64,000 nucleotides of DNA from Nocardioidaceae bacterium (lineage in GTDB: Bacteria > Actinomycetota > Actinomycetes > Propionibacteriales > Nocardioidaceae): positions 1,355,389-1,419,388 of the forward strand of contig JAGIBL010000001.1 in the NCBI GenBank assembly GCA_017744365.1, read 5' to 3'. Positions 41,229 to 51,716 of the stretch are shown one piece after another. Position numbers and translations under genes: made by a program. Positions within the stretch are counted from its first letter, which is position 1, and each line of letters starts with the position of its first letter. The notes below the pieces were generated by a model, which was given only the letters and a program-made list of their open reading frames with translations, was not told the origin of the DNA and did no database searches.

Positions 41229-42470
41229 GTGACCGCGCAGGGCAACGAACACGACAGCTACGGCCGCGTTGACGCGGACGGGACTGTCTACGTCCGGTTG
41301 GGTGACGAGGAACGGGCCGTCGGGCAGTACCCCGAGGGCACGGCGGAGGAGGCGATGGCCTTCTTCACCAAGCGTTTCGAGGGACTCGTCTTCGAGGTCC
41401 AGCTGCTGGAGCAGCGGATCCGGGGCGGGGCGATGTCACCGGACGAGGCCACCAAGTCGATCCAGAAGGTCGCCGTCCAGCTCGAGGAGCCGCACTGCGT
41501 CGGCGACGTCAAGGGCCTGCTCGCCCGGCTGAACGCGCTCAAGCCCATCGTCGGGCTGCAGCGCGAGCAGCGTCGCGAGGACCGGGCACGCAAGCAGGAG
41601 GAGTCCCGGGACCGCAAGGCCGCCATCGTCGCCGAGGCCGAGTCGATCGCGGCCGGCAAGGACTGGCGCAACGGCGCGAACCGGCTGCGCGACCTGCTCG
41701 CCGAGTGGAAGGAGCTCCCGCGGCTGGACAAGTCCAGCGACGACGAGCTCTGGCACCGCTTCTCCAGCGCCCGTACGTCGTACACCCGTGCTCGCAAGGC
41801 GCACTTCGCCGAGCTGTCGGAGAAGCGCGAGGGCGCTCGCGTGATCAAGGAGAAGCTGGCCAAGGAGGCCGAGGCGCTCCAGAACTCCACCGAGTGGGGG
41901 CCGACCGCGGCGCAGTTCCGTCAGCTGATGCAGGAGTGGAAGGCCGCCGGCCCCGCGCCCAAGGACGTCGACGACGCCCTCTGGAAGCGGTTCCGCGGCG
42001 CCCAGGACGTCTTCTTCGCCGCACGCGACGCAGCCAATGCCGAGCTGGACCAGGAGTTCGCCGCGAACGCCGAGGTGAAGCAGGCGCTGCTGGTCGAGGC
42101 CGAGGCGCTGCTCCCGGTCACCGACCTGGCCGCCGCCAAGCGCGCCTTCCGCGAGATCGCCGAGAAGTGGGACGCGGCCGGCAAGGTCCCCCGCGACCAG
42201 ATCAAGCCGCTGGAGAACCGGATCCGCAAGGTCGAGCAGGAGATCCGAGCGCTCGAGGACGCCGAGTGGCGCAAGAGCGACCCGGAGAAGTCGGCCCGCG
42301 CCGACGGCATGGTCGGCCAGCTCGAGGACGCGATCGCCAAGATCGAGAAGGACCTGGAGAAGGCCCGCGCCGCCGGGAACGAGAAGAAGGTCCGCGACCT
42401 CGAGGAGAACCTGGAGTCGCGGCGGCAGTTCCTGGAGATGGCCCGGAAGACCGCCTCAGAGTTCTCCTGA
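41229..42470 (+). CDS. DUF349 domain protein
   Basis: About 413 residues, largely helical and rich in Glu, Lys and Arg. Repeated DUF349 modules are visible, for example DWRNGANRLRDLLAEWKEL, WGPTAAQFRQLMQEWKAAG and AAKRAFREIAEKWDAAGKV, each with a conserved Trp. A coiled-coil tail ends the protein. The GTG start (VTAQGNEHDSYG) follows a GAGGGGCGAG site; an ATG ten codons earlier is the alternative. Biochemical function unknown. It is one of only two plus-strand genes here. Confidence 0.85.
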   Translation: MTAQGNEHDSYGRVDADGTVYVRLGDEERAVGQYPEGTAEEAMAFFTKRFEGLVFEVQLLEQRIRGGAMSPDEATKSIQKVAVQLEEPHCVGDVKGLLARLNALKPIVGLQREQRREDRARKQEESRDRKAAIVAEAESIAAGKDWRNGANRLRDLLAEWKELPRLDKSSDDELWHRFSSARTSYTRARKAHFAELSEKREGARVIKEKLAKEAEALQNSTEWGPTAAQFRQLMQEWKAAGPAPKDVDDALWKRFRGAQDVFFAARDAANAELDQEFAANAEVKQALLVEAEALLPVTDLAAAKRAFREIAEKWDAAGKVPRDQIKPLENRIRKVEQEIRALEDAEWRKSDPEKSARADGMVGQLEDAIAKIEKDLEKARAAGNEKKVRDLEENLESRRQFLEMARKTASEFS

Positions 42471-42479
42471 GCCTCACAC

Positions 42480-42570
42480 GCTGCGCCGCCGACGCCGTCT
42501 GGACTGACGAGCCCCTGCGAGCGCAGCGAGCAGGCGAGGAGGGAAGACGGCGTCTCCAGGGCGGCGCAGC
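42480..42570. terminator. Bidirectional terminator between the DUF349 gene and relA
   Basis: The arms 42480-42500 and 42545-42570 pair over 21 positions (GCTGCGCCGCC with GGCGGCGCAGC, and GACGCCGTCT with AGACGGCGTC), with a 5-base bulge. The loop holds GAGCGCAGCGAG and a small internal stem. It lies between convergent genes and could stop transcription from both sides. Confidence 0.75.
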
Positions 42571-42594
42571 ACGCCCGAGCGGAGCGAGGGCAAT

Positions 42595-44931
42595 TCAGTG
42601 CGTGACCCTGTAGGCGTCGTACACGCCGTCGATGCTTCTCACTGCCTTCAAGAGCGCGCCCAAATGTTTTGGATCGCCCATCTCAAACGTGAACTTGCTC
42701 TTCGCGACCCGGTCCCGAGTCGTGTTCAGCGACGCCGACAGGATGTTCACGTGCTGGTCGGAGAGCACCAGCGTGATGTCCGAGAGCAGCCGGGCGCGAT
42801 CCAGCGCCTCCACCATGATCTGCACCAGGAACGTCGAGGACGAGGTCGGTGCCCACTCCACCTCGACGAGCCGCTCCGGCTGGCCGAGCAGGTCCGCGGC
42901 GTTGGTGCAGTCGCGGCGGTGCACCGAGACGCCCGAGCCGCGGGTGACGAAGCCGATGATGTCGTCGCCGGGCACCGGGGTGCAGCACTTGGCCAGCTTG
43001 ACCAGCACGTCGCTGGCCCCCATCACGATGACCCCGGAGTCGCCCGGCGTCCGGGTCTTGGCCGAGCGCCGTGGCCGGGTGATCGTGACGGCCTCGGCCA
43101 GGTCCTCGGCGGCACCCTCCTGCCCGCCGTACAGGTCCAGGATCTTGCGCACCACCGACTGCGCGCCGAGGTTGCCCTCCCCCACGGCCGCGTAGAGCGC
43201 GGAGACGTCGGCCAGCCGCAGGTCGTGCGCCACCTGGGTGAGCGACTCGTGCGTCATCACCCGCTTGAGGGGCAGGCCCTCCTTGCGCATCAGCCGGGCG
43301 ATCTGGTCCTTGCCCTGCTCGATGGCCTCCTCGCGGCGCTCCTTGGTGAACCAGTGCCGGATCTTGCTGCGCGCCCGCGGTGACTTGACGAAGCCCAGCC
43401 AGTCGCGGCTCGGGCCGGCGTTGGGCGCCTTCGAGGTGAACACCTCGACCACGTCGCCGTGCTCCAGCCGGGACTCCAGCGGCACCAGCCGGCCGTTGAC
43501 CCGGGCGCCGATCGTGTGGTGCCCGACCTCGGTGTGGATCGCGTAGGCGAAGTCGATCGGCGTCGACCCGGTGGGCAGGCCGATGACATCGCCGCGCGGG
43601 GTGAAGACGTAGACCTCGGCGGCGTTGATCTCGAAGCGCAGCGACTCCAGGAACTCGCCCGGGTCCTCGACCTCGCTCTGCCAGTCGAGCAGCTGGCGCA
43701 CCCAGGGCATGTCGGACTGGCCGGTCTCGGCGAGCGACTTGTCGGTGTCGCGGCCCTCGCGGGTGTCCTCCTTGTACTTCCAGTGCGCGGCGACGCCGTA
43801 CTCCGCGCGCCGGTGCATGGCGAAGGTGCGGATCTGCATCTCCACCGGCTTGCCCTGCGGTCCGATGACGGTGGTGTGCAGCGACTGGTAGAGGTTGAAC
43901 TTCGGCATCGCCACGAAGTCCTTGAACCGTCCCGGGATCGGGTTCCAGCGGTTGTGCAGCACGCCGAGGACGCCGTAGCAGTCGGGGTCGTTGTCGACCA
44001 GGATCCGGATGCCGACCAGGTCGTAGATGTCGGTGAAGTCCCGGCCGCCGTGGATCATCTTCTGGTAGATCGAGTAGTAGTGCTTCGGCCGGCCGGTCAC
44101 CCGGGCCTTGATCTTGGCGCTCTTCAGGTCCGCCTCGACCACCGAGATCACCTGGCGCATGAACTGGTCGCGCGAGGGGGCCCGCTCGGCGACCATCCGG
44201 ACGATCTCGTCGTAGATCTTCGGGTGCAGGGTGGCGAACGCCAGGTCCTCCAGCTCCCACTTGATCGTGTTCATGCCCAACCGGTGGGCCAGCGGGGCGT
44301 AGATCTCCAGGGTCTCGCGGGACTTGCGCTCCTGGGTCTCGGCCTTCACGTAGCGCAGCGTGCGCATGTTGTGCAGCCGGTCGGCGAGCTTGATGACGAG
44401 GACGCGGATGTCGCGGCTCATCGCCACGATCATCTTGCGGATCGTCTCCGACTGCGCCGAGTCGCCGTACTTGACCTTGTCCAGCTTGGTGACGCCGTCG
44501 ACGAGCTGGGCGACCTCGTCGCCGTACTCCGAGCGCAGCTGGTCCAGCGTGTACGGCGTGTCCTCGACCGTGTCGTGCAGCAGCGAGGCGACCAGGGTCG
44601 GCTCGGTCATGCCGATGTCGGCGAGGATCGTGGTCACCGCGAGCGGGTGGGTGATGTAAGGGTCACCGCTCTTGCGCATCTGACCGCGGTGCAGCCGCTC
44701 GGCGGTGTTGTACGCCCGCTCCAGCAGGGCCAGGTCGGCCTTCGGGTGGTTGGCGCGGACCGCGCGGAAGAGCGGCTCGAGCTCGGGGTTGCCCACCTGG
44801 CTGCGCGTGCCGATCCGGGCGAGCCGGGCGCGGACGCCGCGGGCGCCGGTCAGGGCGGGGCCCGGAGGAGGTGCCGGAGCGGGGGCAGGGGGGCTCGCGG
44901 GTGCGTCCGCGATGACCTTTTCCTCCGCCAT
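42595..44931 (-). CDS. relA: Bifunctional (p)ppGpp synthase/hydrolase (Rel/Spo homologue)
   Basis: A 778-residue stringent-response enzyme. The N-terminal HD hydrolase domain has [14 protein letters not shown] and [12 protein letters not shown]. The synthase domain has [28 protein letters not shown] and [27 protein letters not shown] ([22 protein letters not shown]), helical and C-terminal ACT domains follow ([18 protein letters not shown]). All catalytic motifs look intact, so both activities are expected. It follows apt, the usual order. Confidence 0.97.
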   Translation of the reverse strand: MAEEKVIADAPASPPAPAPAPPPGPALTGARGVRARLARIGTRSQVGNPELEPLFRAVRANHPKADLALLERAYNTAERLHRGQMRKSGDPYITHPLAVTTILADIGMTEPTLVASLLHDTVEDTPYTLDQLRSEYGDEVAQLVDGVTKLDKVKYGDSAQSETIRKMIVAMSRDIRVLVIKLADRLHNMRTLRYVKAETQERKSRETLEIYAPLAHRLGMNTIKWELEDLAFATLHPKIYDEIVRMVAERAPSRDQFMRQVISVVEADLKSAKIKARVTGRPKHYYSIYQKMIHGGRDFTDIYDLVGIRILVDNDPDCYGVLGVLHNRWNPIPGRFKDFVAMPKFNLYQSLHTTVIGPQGKPVEMQIRTFAMHRRAEYGVAAHWKYKEDTREGRDTDKSLAETGQSDMPWVRQLLDWQSEVEDPGEFLESLRFEINAAEVYVFTPRGDVIGLPTGSTPIDFAYAIHTEVGHHTIGARVNGRLVPLESRLEHGDVVEVFTSKAPNAGPSRDWLGFVKSPRARSKIRHWFTKERREEAIEQGKDQIARLMRKEGLPLKRVMTHESLTQVAHDLRLADVSALYAAVGEGNLGAQSVVRKILDLYGGQEGAAEDLAEAVTITRPRRSAKTRTPGDSGVIVMGASDVLVKLAKCCTPVPGDDIIGFVTRGSGVSVHRRDCTNAADLLGQPERLVEVEWAPTSSSTFLVQIMVEALDRARLLSDITLVLSDQHVNILSASLNTTRDRVAKSKFTFEMGDPKHLGALLKAVRSIDGVYDAYRVTH

Positions 44932-44944
44932 GCAGGAAGTTTAG

Positions 44945-45487
44945 TCAGAGCGTGCGCAGGGCGGTGAGCCGAAGGTCGCCCAGGGCCTGCCGTCCGTGCA
45001 GGAACGAGAGCTCGATCAGCACCGCGAGCGCGTGCACGCTCGCCTCGCAGCGCGCCACGAGCTCGGTGGTCGCCCGGGCGGTCCCGCCGGTGGCGAGCAC
45101 GTCGTCGACGAGCAGCACCCGCTCCCCCGGCGCGAGCGCGTCGGTGTGCATCTCGAGGGTCTCCTCGCCGTACTCGAGCGCATAGCTGACGGCGTACGTC
45201 GCCGAGGGCAGCTTGCCCGGCTTGCGCACCGGCACGAATCCGACGCCCAGTGCCAGCGCGACCGGGGCGGCGAGGATGAACCCGCGCGCCTCCATGCCGA
45301 CGACCTTGTCGACGACGGTGGTGCCGTCGGCGTCCCGGCCCGCGTCGGCGAGCGCCTGCACCACCGCGGTGAAGCCGGCGTGGTCGTCGAGCAGCGGGGT
45401 GATGTCCTTGAACATCACGCCCGGCTGGGGGAAGTCCGGGACGTCGCGGACGAGCCCGTCGATGAGGGCGGTCAGGTCCTGGCTCAT
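44945..45487 (-). CDS. apt: Adenine phosphoribosyltransferase
   Basis: A 180-residue purine-salvage enzyme. The segments DVPDFPQPGVMFKDITPLL, VGMEARGFILAAPVALALG and the PRPP loop RVLLVDDVLATGGTARATTEL are all present. It lies 4 bases after secF and 13 bases before relA, as in most actinomycetes. Confidence 0.96.
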   Translation of the reverse strand: MSQDLTALIDGLVRDVPDFPQPGVMFKDITPLLDDHAGFTAVVQALADAGRDADGTTVVDKVVGMEARGFILAAPVALALGVGFVPVRKPGKLPSATYAVSYALEYGEETLEMHTDALAPGERVLLVDDVLATGGTARATTELVARCEASVHALAVLIELSFLHGRQALGDLRLTALRTL

Positions 45488-45491
45488 CGCG

Positions 45492-46733
45492 CTACTTGGT
45501 GCGCTTGGAGCGCGGCTGCCGGCTCGGCTGGTTCCGCTTCGCCGAGCCCGACTGCTCCACCGGTGCCTTCTGCGCCGGCGCGGTGCGGCCGGACCCGGTC
45601 GCCTCCGGACGGCGCTCGGCTCGCTGCGGCGTCTCCGGCTCGTCGTCGTCCTCGGCGGTCAGCACGGCGGTGCCACCGAAGCCGGACGGCTCCTCGGAGA
45701 CCGGCATCCCCTCGCTGAACACCGGCACGTTGGCGTAGCGGTCGATGTCACGCTTCTGCCGCGCCTTGGCCCGGCGCTCCTGCTCGGTGACCTCCTTCTC
45801 GCGCGCCTTCAGCTGCACCAGCAGCGGGGTCGCGATGAAGATCGAGGAGTAGGCACCGACCGCCATGCCGACGAACAGCGCGAGCGCGAGGTCCTTGAGC
45901 GGGCCGTCGCCGAGGTTGACCACACCGACGTAGAGCAGCGCGCCGACCGGCAGCAGCGCGACGACCGAGGTGTTGATCGAGCGCACCAGCGTCTGGTTGA
46001 CCGCCAGGTTGGCCAGCTGGGCGTAGGTACGCCGGCTCTGTCGCAGGTTCTTGGTGTTCTCGCGGATCTTGTCGAAGACCACGACGGTGTCGTAGAGCGA
46101 GAAGCCGAGGATGGTCAGGAAGCCGGTGACGGTGGCGGGCGTGACCTCGAAGCCGGAGAGCGCGTAGACGCCCACGGTGATGAGGATGTCGTGGGCCAGC
46201 GCGACGATGCCGGCCACCGACATCTTCCACTCCCGGAAGTAGCCCCAGATCAGGAGCACCACCAGGATCAGGAAGATGATGAGGCCCTTGACCGCGCGGT
46301 TGGCCACCTCGTGACCCCAGCTGGCGCCGACCTCCGAGGTCGAGATCTTGCTCTCCGGGACGTTCATCTCGTCGGCGATCGCGGCCGACACCTTGTCCGC
46401 GTCGTCGTTGGACATCGTCTTGGTGGTGACCTTGATGGTCTCCCCGGACGTGTTCACGACCGGCGCGTCGGCCGCCTGGATGCCGGTGCCGGCGACGGCG
46501 TCACGGATCTTGTCGGCGTTGCCCTGGGTGATCTCCGACTTCGGCAGCGAGACCGAGTACTCGACGCCGCCCTTGAACTCGATGCCGAGGTTGAGCCCCT
46601 TGACGAAGAGGCCGAGCAGCGCGACCACGATGAGGACCCCGGAGATCGTGTACCAGGTCCACTTCCGGCCGACGAAGTCGATCGACCGGCGGCCGTCGTA
46701 CAGCTCGGTGCCGAGCCTGCTGAAGCGTCCCAT
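45492..46733 (-). CDS. secF: Protein translocase subunit SecF
   Basis: A 413-residue membrane protein with six membrane segments. The N-terminal one (WYTISGVLIVVALLGLFVKG) is followed by the periplasmic P1 loop (FKGGVEYSVSLP), then the RND-type core GFLTILGFSLYDTVVVFDKIREN. The C-terminal tail is basic and disordered (KAPVEQSGSAKRNQPSRQPR). With SecD it uses proton flow to help release exported proteins. TGATG coupling with secD. Confidence 0.95.
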   Translation of the reverse strand: MGRFSRLGTELYDGRRSIDFVGRKWTWYTISGVLIVVALLGLFVKGLNLGIEFKGGVEYSVSLPKSEITQGNADKIRDAVAGTGIQAADAPVVNTSGETIKVTTKTMSNDDADKVSAAIADEMNVPESKISTSEVGASWGHEVANRAVKGLIIFLILVVLLIWGYFREWKMSVAGIVALAHDILITVGVYALSGFEVTPATVTGFLTILGFSLYDTVVVFDKIRENTKNLRQSRRTYAQLANLAVNQTLVRSINTSVVALLPVGALLYVGVVNLGDGPLKDLALALFVGMAVGAYSSIFIATPLLVQLKAREKEVTEQERRAKARQKRDIDRYANVPVFSEGMPVSEEPSGFGGTAVLTAEDDDEPETPQRAERRPEATGSGRTAPAQKAPVEQSGSAKRNQPSRQPRSKRTK

Positions 46734-48490
46734 CAGGCCTTACCTCCCACGAGTCGCGACGGGGCCGTGACCGGCTCGTCCATCCCGAGCGTCTCCGAGG
46801 AGAGTCCGGAGAACCGGTGTCCGCCGTTGAAGAACTTCTGCTTGGCCAGCAGGGTCACCATCGGCTTGGTGAAGAAGAAGAACACCGCGACGTCGATGAT
46901 CGTGCTGATGCCGAGCGCGAACGCGAAGCCGCGGACCACGCCGATGGCGAAGATGTAGAGCACCACCGCGGCCAGGAACGAGACCGCGTCCGCGGCCAGC
47001 GTGGTGTTCCGGGCTCGCACCCAGCCTGCCTCGACCGCGACCCGCATCGACTTCCCGTCGCGCATCTCGTCACGGATGCGCTCGAAGTAGACGATGAACG
47101 AGTCCGCGGTGATGCCGACCGCGACGATCAGACCGGCGATGCCGGGCAGTGTCAGCGCGAAGCCGGCCGCCTTGGCCAGGATCAGCACCACCGCGTAGGT
47201 GACCGCGGCCGCGATGACGAGCGAGGCGATCACCACCAAGCCGAGACCGCGGTAGTAGAGCAGGCAGTAGATCATCACGATCAGCAGGCCGATGATGCCG
47301 GCCAGGATGCCCGCGTCGAGCTGGTTGCCGGCCAGGGTCGCGCCGACGGTCTCGGTGGTCACGTTCTGGTCGAACTTCACCGGCAGCGCGCCGTACTTGA
47401 GCGAGTTGGCCAGCGAGGTCGCGCTCTCCTGGTTGAAGGACCCGGTGATCTGCGCGGTCCCGTCCGGAATCACGCCGTCGAAGCCGGGCGCGGAGAGGAC
47501 CTGGCCGTCAAGCACGATCGCGAACCGCTTGCCGTTGTTGACAAGTACTCGGCTGACCGCGGCGAAGTCCTTGGTCGGCTGCCCCCCCCTGAGCTTGAGC
47601 TGCACGCCCCACTGGGTCACATTCCCCTGCGGCGGGAAGGCCGAGGCCGACTTGAGCTGGGTGCCGAGGATCAGTGCCTGGGAGAGCAAGTACTTGTTGC
47701 CCGCCGCGTCGCAGGTGATCAACGGCCTGTCGGGATCGTCGGCGAGCGCGGCCGGCGCCGTGCCCTTCTTCGGGCAGGCGAAGGTCGCGATGTCCTGCTG
47801 GCACCCAACCGGCGCGCTGTCCTGCCAGGCCAGCAGCAGGTCCACCTTCGACTTGCCCTTCGTGGACGCCGCGTCGGTCGGGATTCCCGCGCAGTTGCCG
47901 CTGGCTGTCGGCGTGGTCGGCAGCTCCAGCGGCTTGGTCGGGGTCGCCGCCGGGGTGGGCGTCGGGCTCGGGGTGTCGGCCGCGCGCACGTCCACGTTCG
48001 GCGCCGAGCGGCCCTTCGGGGTCGCGGTGGCCTTCGCCGTCGGGCTGGTGGTCGGCGTGCTCGACGGCTTCGGGGTCGCCGTACCGCTGGGCGTGGCCGT
48101 CGGCGTGCTCGTCGCCGGCGGTTGCGCCTCGATCACACCGGCTACGAGCCGGAACCGCAGCTGCGCGGTGCGCTTGACCGAGTCGACGAGGTTCTTCCGG
48201 TTCTTCCCGGGGATCTCGACGATGATGTTGCGGCTGCCCTGAGTCGTCACCTCGGCCTCGGTGACACCGTTCCCGTTGACCCGGGACTCGATGATGTTCT
48301 TGGCCTCTTTGAGCTTGTCGGCGCTGAGCGACTTGTTCGTCGCCTGAAGCGTGATCCGGGTGCCGCCGGCGAGGTCGAGCCCGAGCTGCGGCTTCCACGT
48401 CTTCCCGAGCGCGGCGAAGCCGTACAGCGCCGCCACGCAGAGGAAGAAGATCAGCAGGGTGCGTCCCGGGCGGGACGTCTTCTTGGCCAC
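46733..48490 (-). CDS. secD: Protein translocase subunit SecD
   Basis: A 585-residue membrane protein. The first membrane segment (TLLIFFLCVAALYGFAALG) leads to the periplasmic part starting LGLDLAGGTRITLQ, and the C-terminal RND core carries LPGIAGLIVAVGITADSFIVYFERI. Between the P1 halves is an insertion of about 70 residues rich in Thr, Pro and Ala (repeats such as TPTATPSGT), probably an unstructured linker. It lies 4 bases after yajC. Confidence 0.95.
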   Translation of the reverse strand: MAKKTSRPGRTLLIFFLCVAALYGFAALGKTWKPQLGLDLAGGTRITLQATNKSLSADKLKEAKNIIESRVNGNGVTEAEVTTQGSRNIIVEIPGKNRKNLVDSVKRTAQLRFRLVAGVIEAQPPATSTPTATPSGTATPKPSSTPTTSPTAKATATPKGRSAPNVDVRAADTPSPTPTPAATPTKPLELPTTPTASGNCAGIPTDAASTKGKSKVDLLLAWQDSAPVGCQQDIATFACPKKGTAPAALADDPDRPLITCDAAGNKYLLSQALILGTQLKSASAFPPQGNVTQWGVQLKLRGGQPTKDFAAVSRVLVNNGKRFAIVLDGQVLSAPGFDGVIPDGTAQITGSFNQESATSLANSLKYGALPVKFDQNVTTETVGATLAGNQLDAGILAGIIGLLIVMIYCLLYYRGLGLVVIASLVIAAAVTYAVVLILAKAAGFALTLPGIAGLIVAVGITADSFIVYFERIRDEMRDGKSMRVAVEAGWVRARNTTLAADAVSFLAAVVLYIFAIGVVRGFAFALGISTIIDVAVFFFFTKPMVTLLAKQKFFNGGHRFSGLSSETLGMDEPVTAPSRLVGGKA

Positions 48491-48494
48491 GTCT

Positions 48495-48800
48495 TCAGCT
48501 CTCCTCGTCGGCTTCAGGCTTGGTCTCGTCGTGGGGCTCCGCCTCCGGCACCCGCCGTACGACGACCTGGCGGGCCACCGTGATGACCGTGCCAGGGGCG
48601 ATCTCCAGTGTGACCCGGTCGTCCTCGACGGAGCGAACCGTGCCGAAGATCCCGGCCGAGATGATGACCTCGTCGCCGACCTCGAGCTCGTGCTGCAGCG
48701 AGGTCACCCGCTGCTGCGAGGCCCGCGCCGGGCGCAGCACGATGAGCCAGAAGCCCACGAGGGCGATCAGGATCACCAGCAGGGTGAGCTCGGGAGGCAC
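48495..48800 (-). CDS. yajC: Preprotein translocase subunit YajC
   Basis: A 101-residue protein with one N-terminal membrane segment (LTLLVILIALVGFWLIVLRP) and a cytoplasmic beta domain showing LEVGDEVIISAGIFGTVRSVEDD, the YajC core. The tail is acidic. The start is a GTG (MPPELTLL). It heads the yajC-secD-secF-apt-relA transcription unit. Confidence 0.93.
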   Translation of the reverse strand: MPPELTLLVILIALVGFWLIVLRPARASQQRVTSLQHELEVGDEVIISAGIFGTVRSVEDDRVTLEIAPGTVITVARQVVVRRVPEAEPHDETKPEADEES

Positions 48801-48871
48801 GTCGAAGACTTTCGTTCGGGATCTGGCGGGCAGGGACGCACGCCACAGGGGCGCCGCGTCACCGACGGTGA

Positions 48872-48877
48872 AGTGTA
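48872..48877 (-). promoter_or_regulatory. Candidate yajC -10 element
   Basis: On the minus strand the hexamer is TACACT, in the 123-base gap between ruvB and yajC and about 72 bases ahead of the yajC start. No clear -35 accompanies it. A promoter in this gap is expected because ruvCAB appears to be under separate control. Confidence 0.3.
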
Positions 48878-48923
48878 ACCATCCTGTTGGCCGCTGACCG
48901 ACTCACCGGTAAATCGGGGGCAT

Positions 48924-49997
48924 TCAGTCGAACAAGGTTCCCTCCGCGTACGGCGCACCGCGGGGAACCTCCAGCCCCAGGTGTGCCCACGCGGCCGGCG
49001 TGGCGACCCGTCCCCGCGGTGTCCGCGCGAGCAGGCCGGTGCGCACCAGGAACGGCTCGGCCACCTCCTCGACGGTCTCCCGCTCCTCCCCGACGGCGAC
49101 CGCGAGGGTGCCGATGCCGACCGGGCCACCGCCGAACTTGGTGCACAGCGCGCCGATGACCGCACGGTCGAGCCGGTCCAGGCCCGACTCGTCGACCTCG
49201 AAGAGCTCCAGCGCGCGCCGCGCGATGTCGCGGGTGACCACGCCGTCGGCGCGCACCTGGGCGTAGTCGCGCACCCGCCGCAGCAGCCGGTTCGCGATCC
49301 GCGGCGTGCCCCGGGACCGGGAGGCGATCTCGGCGGTGCCGTCGGGCTCGGTGCTGACCTCGAGCAGCCCGGCCGAGCGCCGTACGATCCGCTCCAGCTC
49401 TCCCGGCTCGTAGAACTCCAGGTGCGCGGTGAAGCCGAACCGGTCCCGCAGCGGCCCGGGCAGCAGCCCTGCACGGGTGGTGGCACCGACCATCGTGAAC
49501 GGCGGGATCTCCAGCGGGATCGCCGTCGCGCCGGGCCCCTTGCCGATCACCACGTCGACCCGGAAGTCCTCCATCGCCAGGTACAGCATCTCCTCGGCAG
49601 GCCGCGTCATCCGGTGGATCTCGTCGACGAAGAGCACGTCGCCCTCGTTGAGACCGGACAGGATCGCGGCCAGGTCGCCCGCGTGCGTGATCGCGGGCCC
49701 GCTGGTCAGCCGCAGCGGCGCCGACATCTCGGCGGCGATGATCATCGCCAGCGTGGTCTTGCCCAGGCCCGGCGGGCCCGAGAGCAGCACGTGATCGGGC
49801 GTCCGGTTCCGGGAGCGGGCGGCCTCCAGCACCAGGGAAAGCTGCTCGCGGACGCGTTCCTGGCCGATCACCTCGTCCAGCGAGCGTGGTCGCAGGGCGG
49901 CCTCGACCGCGCGCTCGTCGGGATCGGCGTCGGCGTCGGTGGCCCGCCTCTCCAGGTACGCCAGCTCGGCCGCCTCCAGAGCGTCGTTCTCGCTCAT
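48924..49997 (-). CDS. ruvB: Holliday junction ATP-dependent DNA helicase RuvB
   Basis: A 357-residue AAA+ motor for branch migration. Visible are [18 protein letters not shown], Walker [22 protein letters not shown], Walker [13 protein letters not shown], sensor [19 protein letters not shown], and the C-terminal winged helix ([22 protein letters not shown]). The start MSENDALEA overlaps the ruvA stop (ATGA); the frame upstream of it lies over ruvA. Confidence 0.97.
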   Translation of the reverse strand: MSENDALEAAELAYLERRATDADADPDERAVEAALRPRSLDEVIGQERVREQLSLVLEAARSRNRTPDHVLLSGPPGLGKTTLAMIIAAEMSAPLRLTSGPAITHAGDLAAILSGLNEGDVLFVDEIHRMTRPAEEMLYLAMEDFRVDVVIGKGPGATAIPLEIPPFTMVGATTRAGLLPGPLRDRFGFTAHLEFYEPGELERIVRRSAGLLEVSTEPDGTAEIASRSRGTPRIANRLLRRVRDYAQVRADGVVTRDIARRALELFEVDESGLDRLDRAVIGALCTKFGGGPVGIGTLAVAVGEERETVEEVAEPFLVRTGLLARTPRGRVATPAAWAHLGLEVPRGAPYAEGTLFD

Positions 49998-50593
49998 GTC
50001 TTGCTCAGTGCCTGCAGGGCCAGGCGGAGCAGCCGGGCCACGTCCGGGTCGCCGTTGACCTCGGGCGCGACCGCGGCGACCGCCTTGTCGGCTTCCTTGG
50101 CCGACCAGCCCAGGCCGACCAGGCCGGCGTGCACCTGGCCCTCCCACGCCGCCGCCGGGGCAGCCACGGGCTTGCCGGCCACCACCGAGCCAGGAGCGCC
50201 GATCCGGTCGCGCAGCTCCAGGATGATCCGCTGGGCGCCCTTCTGGCCGATGCCCGGGACGGCGGTCAGGGTCTTCACGTCGTCGTGGGCGACGGCGGCC
50301 CGGATCCGGTCGGGGCTCAGCACCGCGAGCATCGCCTGGGCCAGCTTGGGTCCGACTCCGCTGGCGGTCTGGACGAGCTCGAACATCTGCTTCTCGTCCT
50401 CGTCGGCGAATCCGAACAGGGTCAGCGAGTCCTCGCGGACCACCAGCGATGAGGGCAGTGTCGCCTCGGCGCCCGTGCGCAGCTCGGCGAGCGTGTTGGG
50501 GGTGCACTGCAGCTCCAGCCCGACTCCCCCGACCTCGAGGACCGCGGAGGTGAGGCCGACCGCGGCCACCCGCCCGCGCACGAACGCGATCAT
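49994..50593 (-). CDS. ruvA: Holliday junction branch migration protein RuvA
   Basis: A 199-residue DNA-binding subunit. It begins [23 protein letters not shown], with two helix-hairpin-helix motifs ([19 protein letters not shown] and [19 protein letters not shown]) and a C-terminal RuvB-contact domain. Both ends overlap neighbours by four bases (ATGA), so ruvC-ruvA-ruvB are translated together. Confidence 0.95.
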   Translation of the reverse strand: MIAFVRGRVAAVGLTSAVLEVGGVGLELQCTPNTLAELRTGAEATLPSSLVVREDSLTLFGFADEDEKQMFELVQTASGVGPKLAQAMLAVLSPDRIRAAVAHDDVKTLTAVPGIGQKGAQRIILELRDRIGAPGSVVAGKPVAAPAAAWEGQVHAGLVGLGWSAKEADKAVAAVAPEVNGDPDVARLLRLALQALSKT

Positions 50594-51111
50594 GCGCGGA
50601 CTCCTGCCGCCAGGGCCGCCGCCTGCAGCCGGTTGGTCGTCGGGGCGCGCCAGATGTGACAGATCGCCAGCGCCAGCGAGTCCGCGGCGTCGGCGGGCTT
50701 GGGTACCGCGTCCAGCTTGAGCAGCCGGGTCACCATCGCGCCCACCTGGGCCTTGTCCGCGCGGCCCGAGCCGGTGACCGCGGCCTTCACCTCGCTCGGG
50801 GTGTGCAGCGCAACCGGGATGCCGCGGCCGGCGGCGGCGACCAGGGCCAGCCCGCTCACCTGCGCGGTGCCCATCACCGTCTTCACGTTGTGCTGGGAGA
50901 AGACCCGCTCGACCGCGATCGCGTCCGGGCGCACCCGGTCGATCCACTCCTCGATCCCCCGGGCGATCTCCAGCAGCCGCGCCTCGATCGGGACCTCGGT
51001 GCCGGTCTTCAGCACGCCGACGTCGACCAGCGTCAACGGCCGGCCGATGGTGCCGTCGACGACGCCGACGCCGCAGCGGGTCAGTCCCGGGTCGATCCCG
51101 AGCACGCGCAT
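50590..51111 (-). CDS. ruvC: Crossover junction endodeoxyribonuclease RuvC
   Basis: A 173-residue RNase H-fold nuclease resolving Holliday junctions. Catalytic acidic residues are visible in [33 protein letters not shown] and the C-terminal [14 protein letters not shown]. The start ATG gives MRVLGID; upstream in-frame codons run through the LexA box region. It is the first gene of ruvCAB. Confidence 0.96.
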   Translation of the reverse strand: MRVLGIDPGLTRCGVGVVDGTIGRPLTLVDVGVLKTGTEVPIEARLLEIARGIEEWIDRVRPDAIAVERVFSQHNVKTVMGTAQVSGLALVAAAGRGIPVALHTPSEVKAAVTGSGRADKAQVGAMVTRLLKLDAVPKPADAADSLALAICHIWRAPTTNRLQAAALAAGVRA

Positions 51112-51129
51112 GGAGTTCCTCTCGTCTGG

Positions 51130-51145
51130 GCGAACATATGTTCTA
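51130..51145 (-). promoter_or_regulatory. LexA (SOS) box upstream of ruvCAB
   Basis: CGAAC-ATAT-GTTC at 51131-51143 matches the actinobacterial LexA consensus TCGAAC(N4)GTTCGA at 11 of 12 defined positions bar the flanks, with both GAAC/GTTC halves perfect. It lies about 20 bases upstream of the ruvC start, in the divergent gap with the cupin gene. SOS induction of ruvCAB is therefore expected. Confidence 0.8.
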
Positions 51146-51205
51146 ACGAACGCTAACCAGGAAACTCGTGCCGGGTTCGGACGACGCGCCGTGCAGGATG
51201 GGCGC

Positions 51206-51703
51206 ATGTCCCTTCCCGAGACCTACCCCGACCCCGTCTTCCACGGAGCCGAGGGCGAGCGGAGCGCGTTCCTGCGGGCGTACGACGACGCCCCCGACCT
51301 CGGCGCCGCACCCGGCAACACGGTGCACTACCTGGCCACGGGCAAGGAGACCGACGGTGCCTTCGGGCTCTACCGGTGGACGTTCGGGCCGCACGTGAGC
51401 GGGCCGGATCCGCACTTCCACCGGACCATCGGCGAGTCGTTCTACGTGCTGTCCGGGGAGATCCTCATCCACGACGGGGAGGACTGGAAGCCGCGCACCG
51501 CCGGGGACTTCGTGCACGTACCGCCGGGCGGCATCCACGGGTTCCGCAACTCCTCCGGCGAGCCGGCCAGCATGCTGCTCATGTTCACACCCGGGGCTCC
51601 GCGCGAGGAGTACTTCGAGACCCTCTTCGCCCAGGGCACCGCGACCATGACCGACGAGGAGAAGGCGGCCTTCTACCTCCGCCACGACAACTACTGGCTC
51701 TGA
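51206..51703 (+). CDS. Cupin-fold protein
   Basis: A 165-residue single-domain cupin. The metal-binding motifs are visible: [20 protein letters not shown] (two His and Glu) and [15 protein letters not shown] with the last His. Substrate unknown; related proteins include quercetinase-like dioxygenases and isomerases. The ATG gives [10 protein letters not shown]. It is transcribed divergently from ruvC, and convergent with yebC, with a repeat hairpin after its stop. Confidence 0.82.
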   Translation: MSLPETYPDPVFHGAEGERSAFLRAYDDAPDLGAAPGNTVHYLATGKETDGAFGLYRWTFGPHVSGPDPHFHRTIGESFYVLSGEILIHDGEDWKPRTAGDFVHVPPGGIHGFRNSSGEPASMLLMFTPGAPREEYFETLFAQGTATMTDEEKAAFYLRHDNYWL

Positions 51704-51716
51704 CCTCCCCCGGCAC

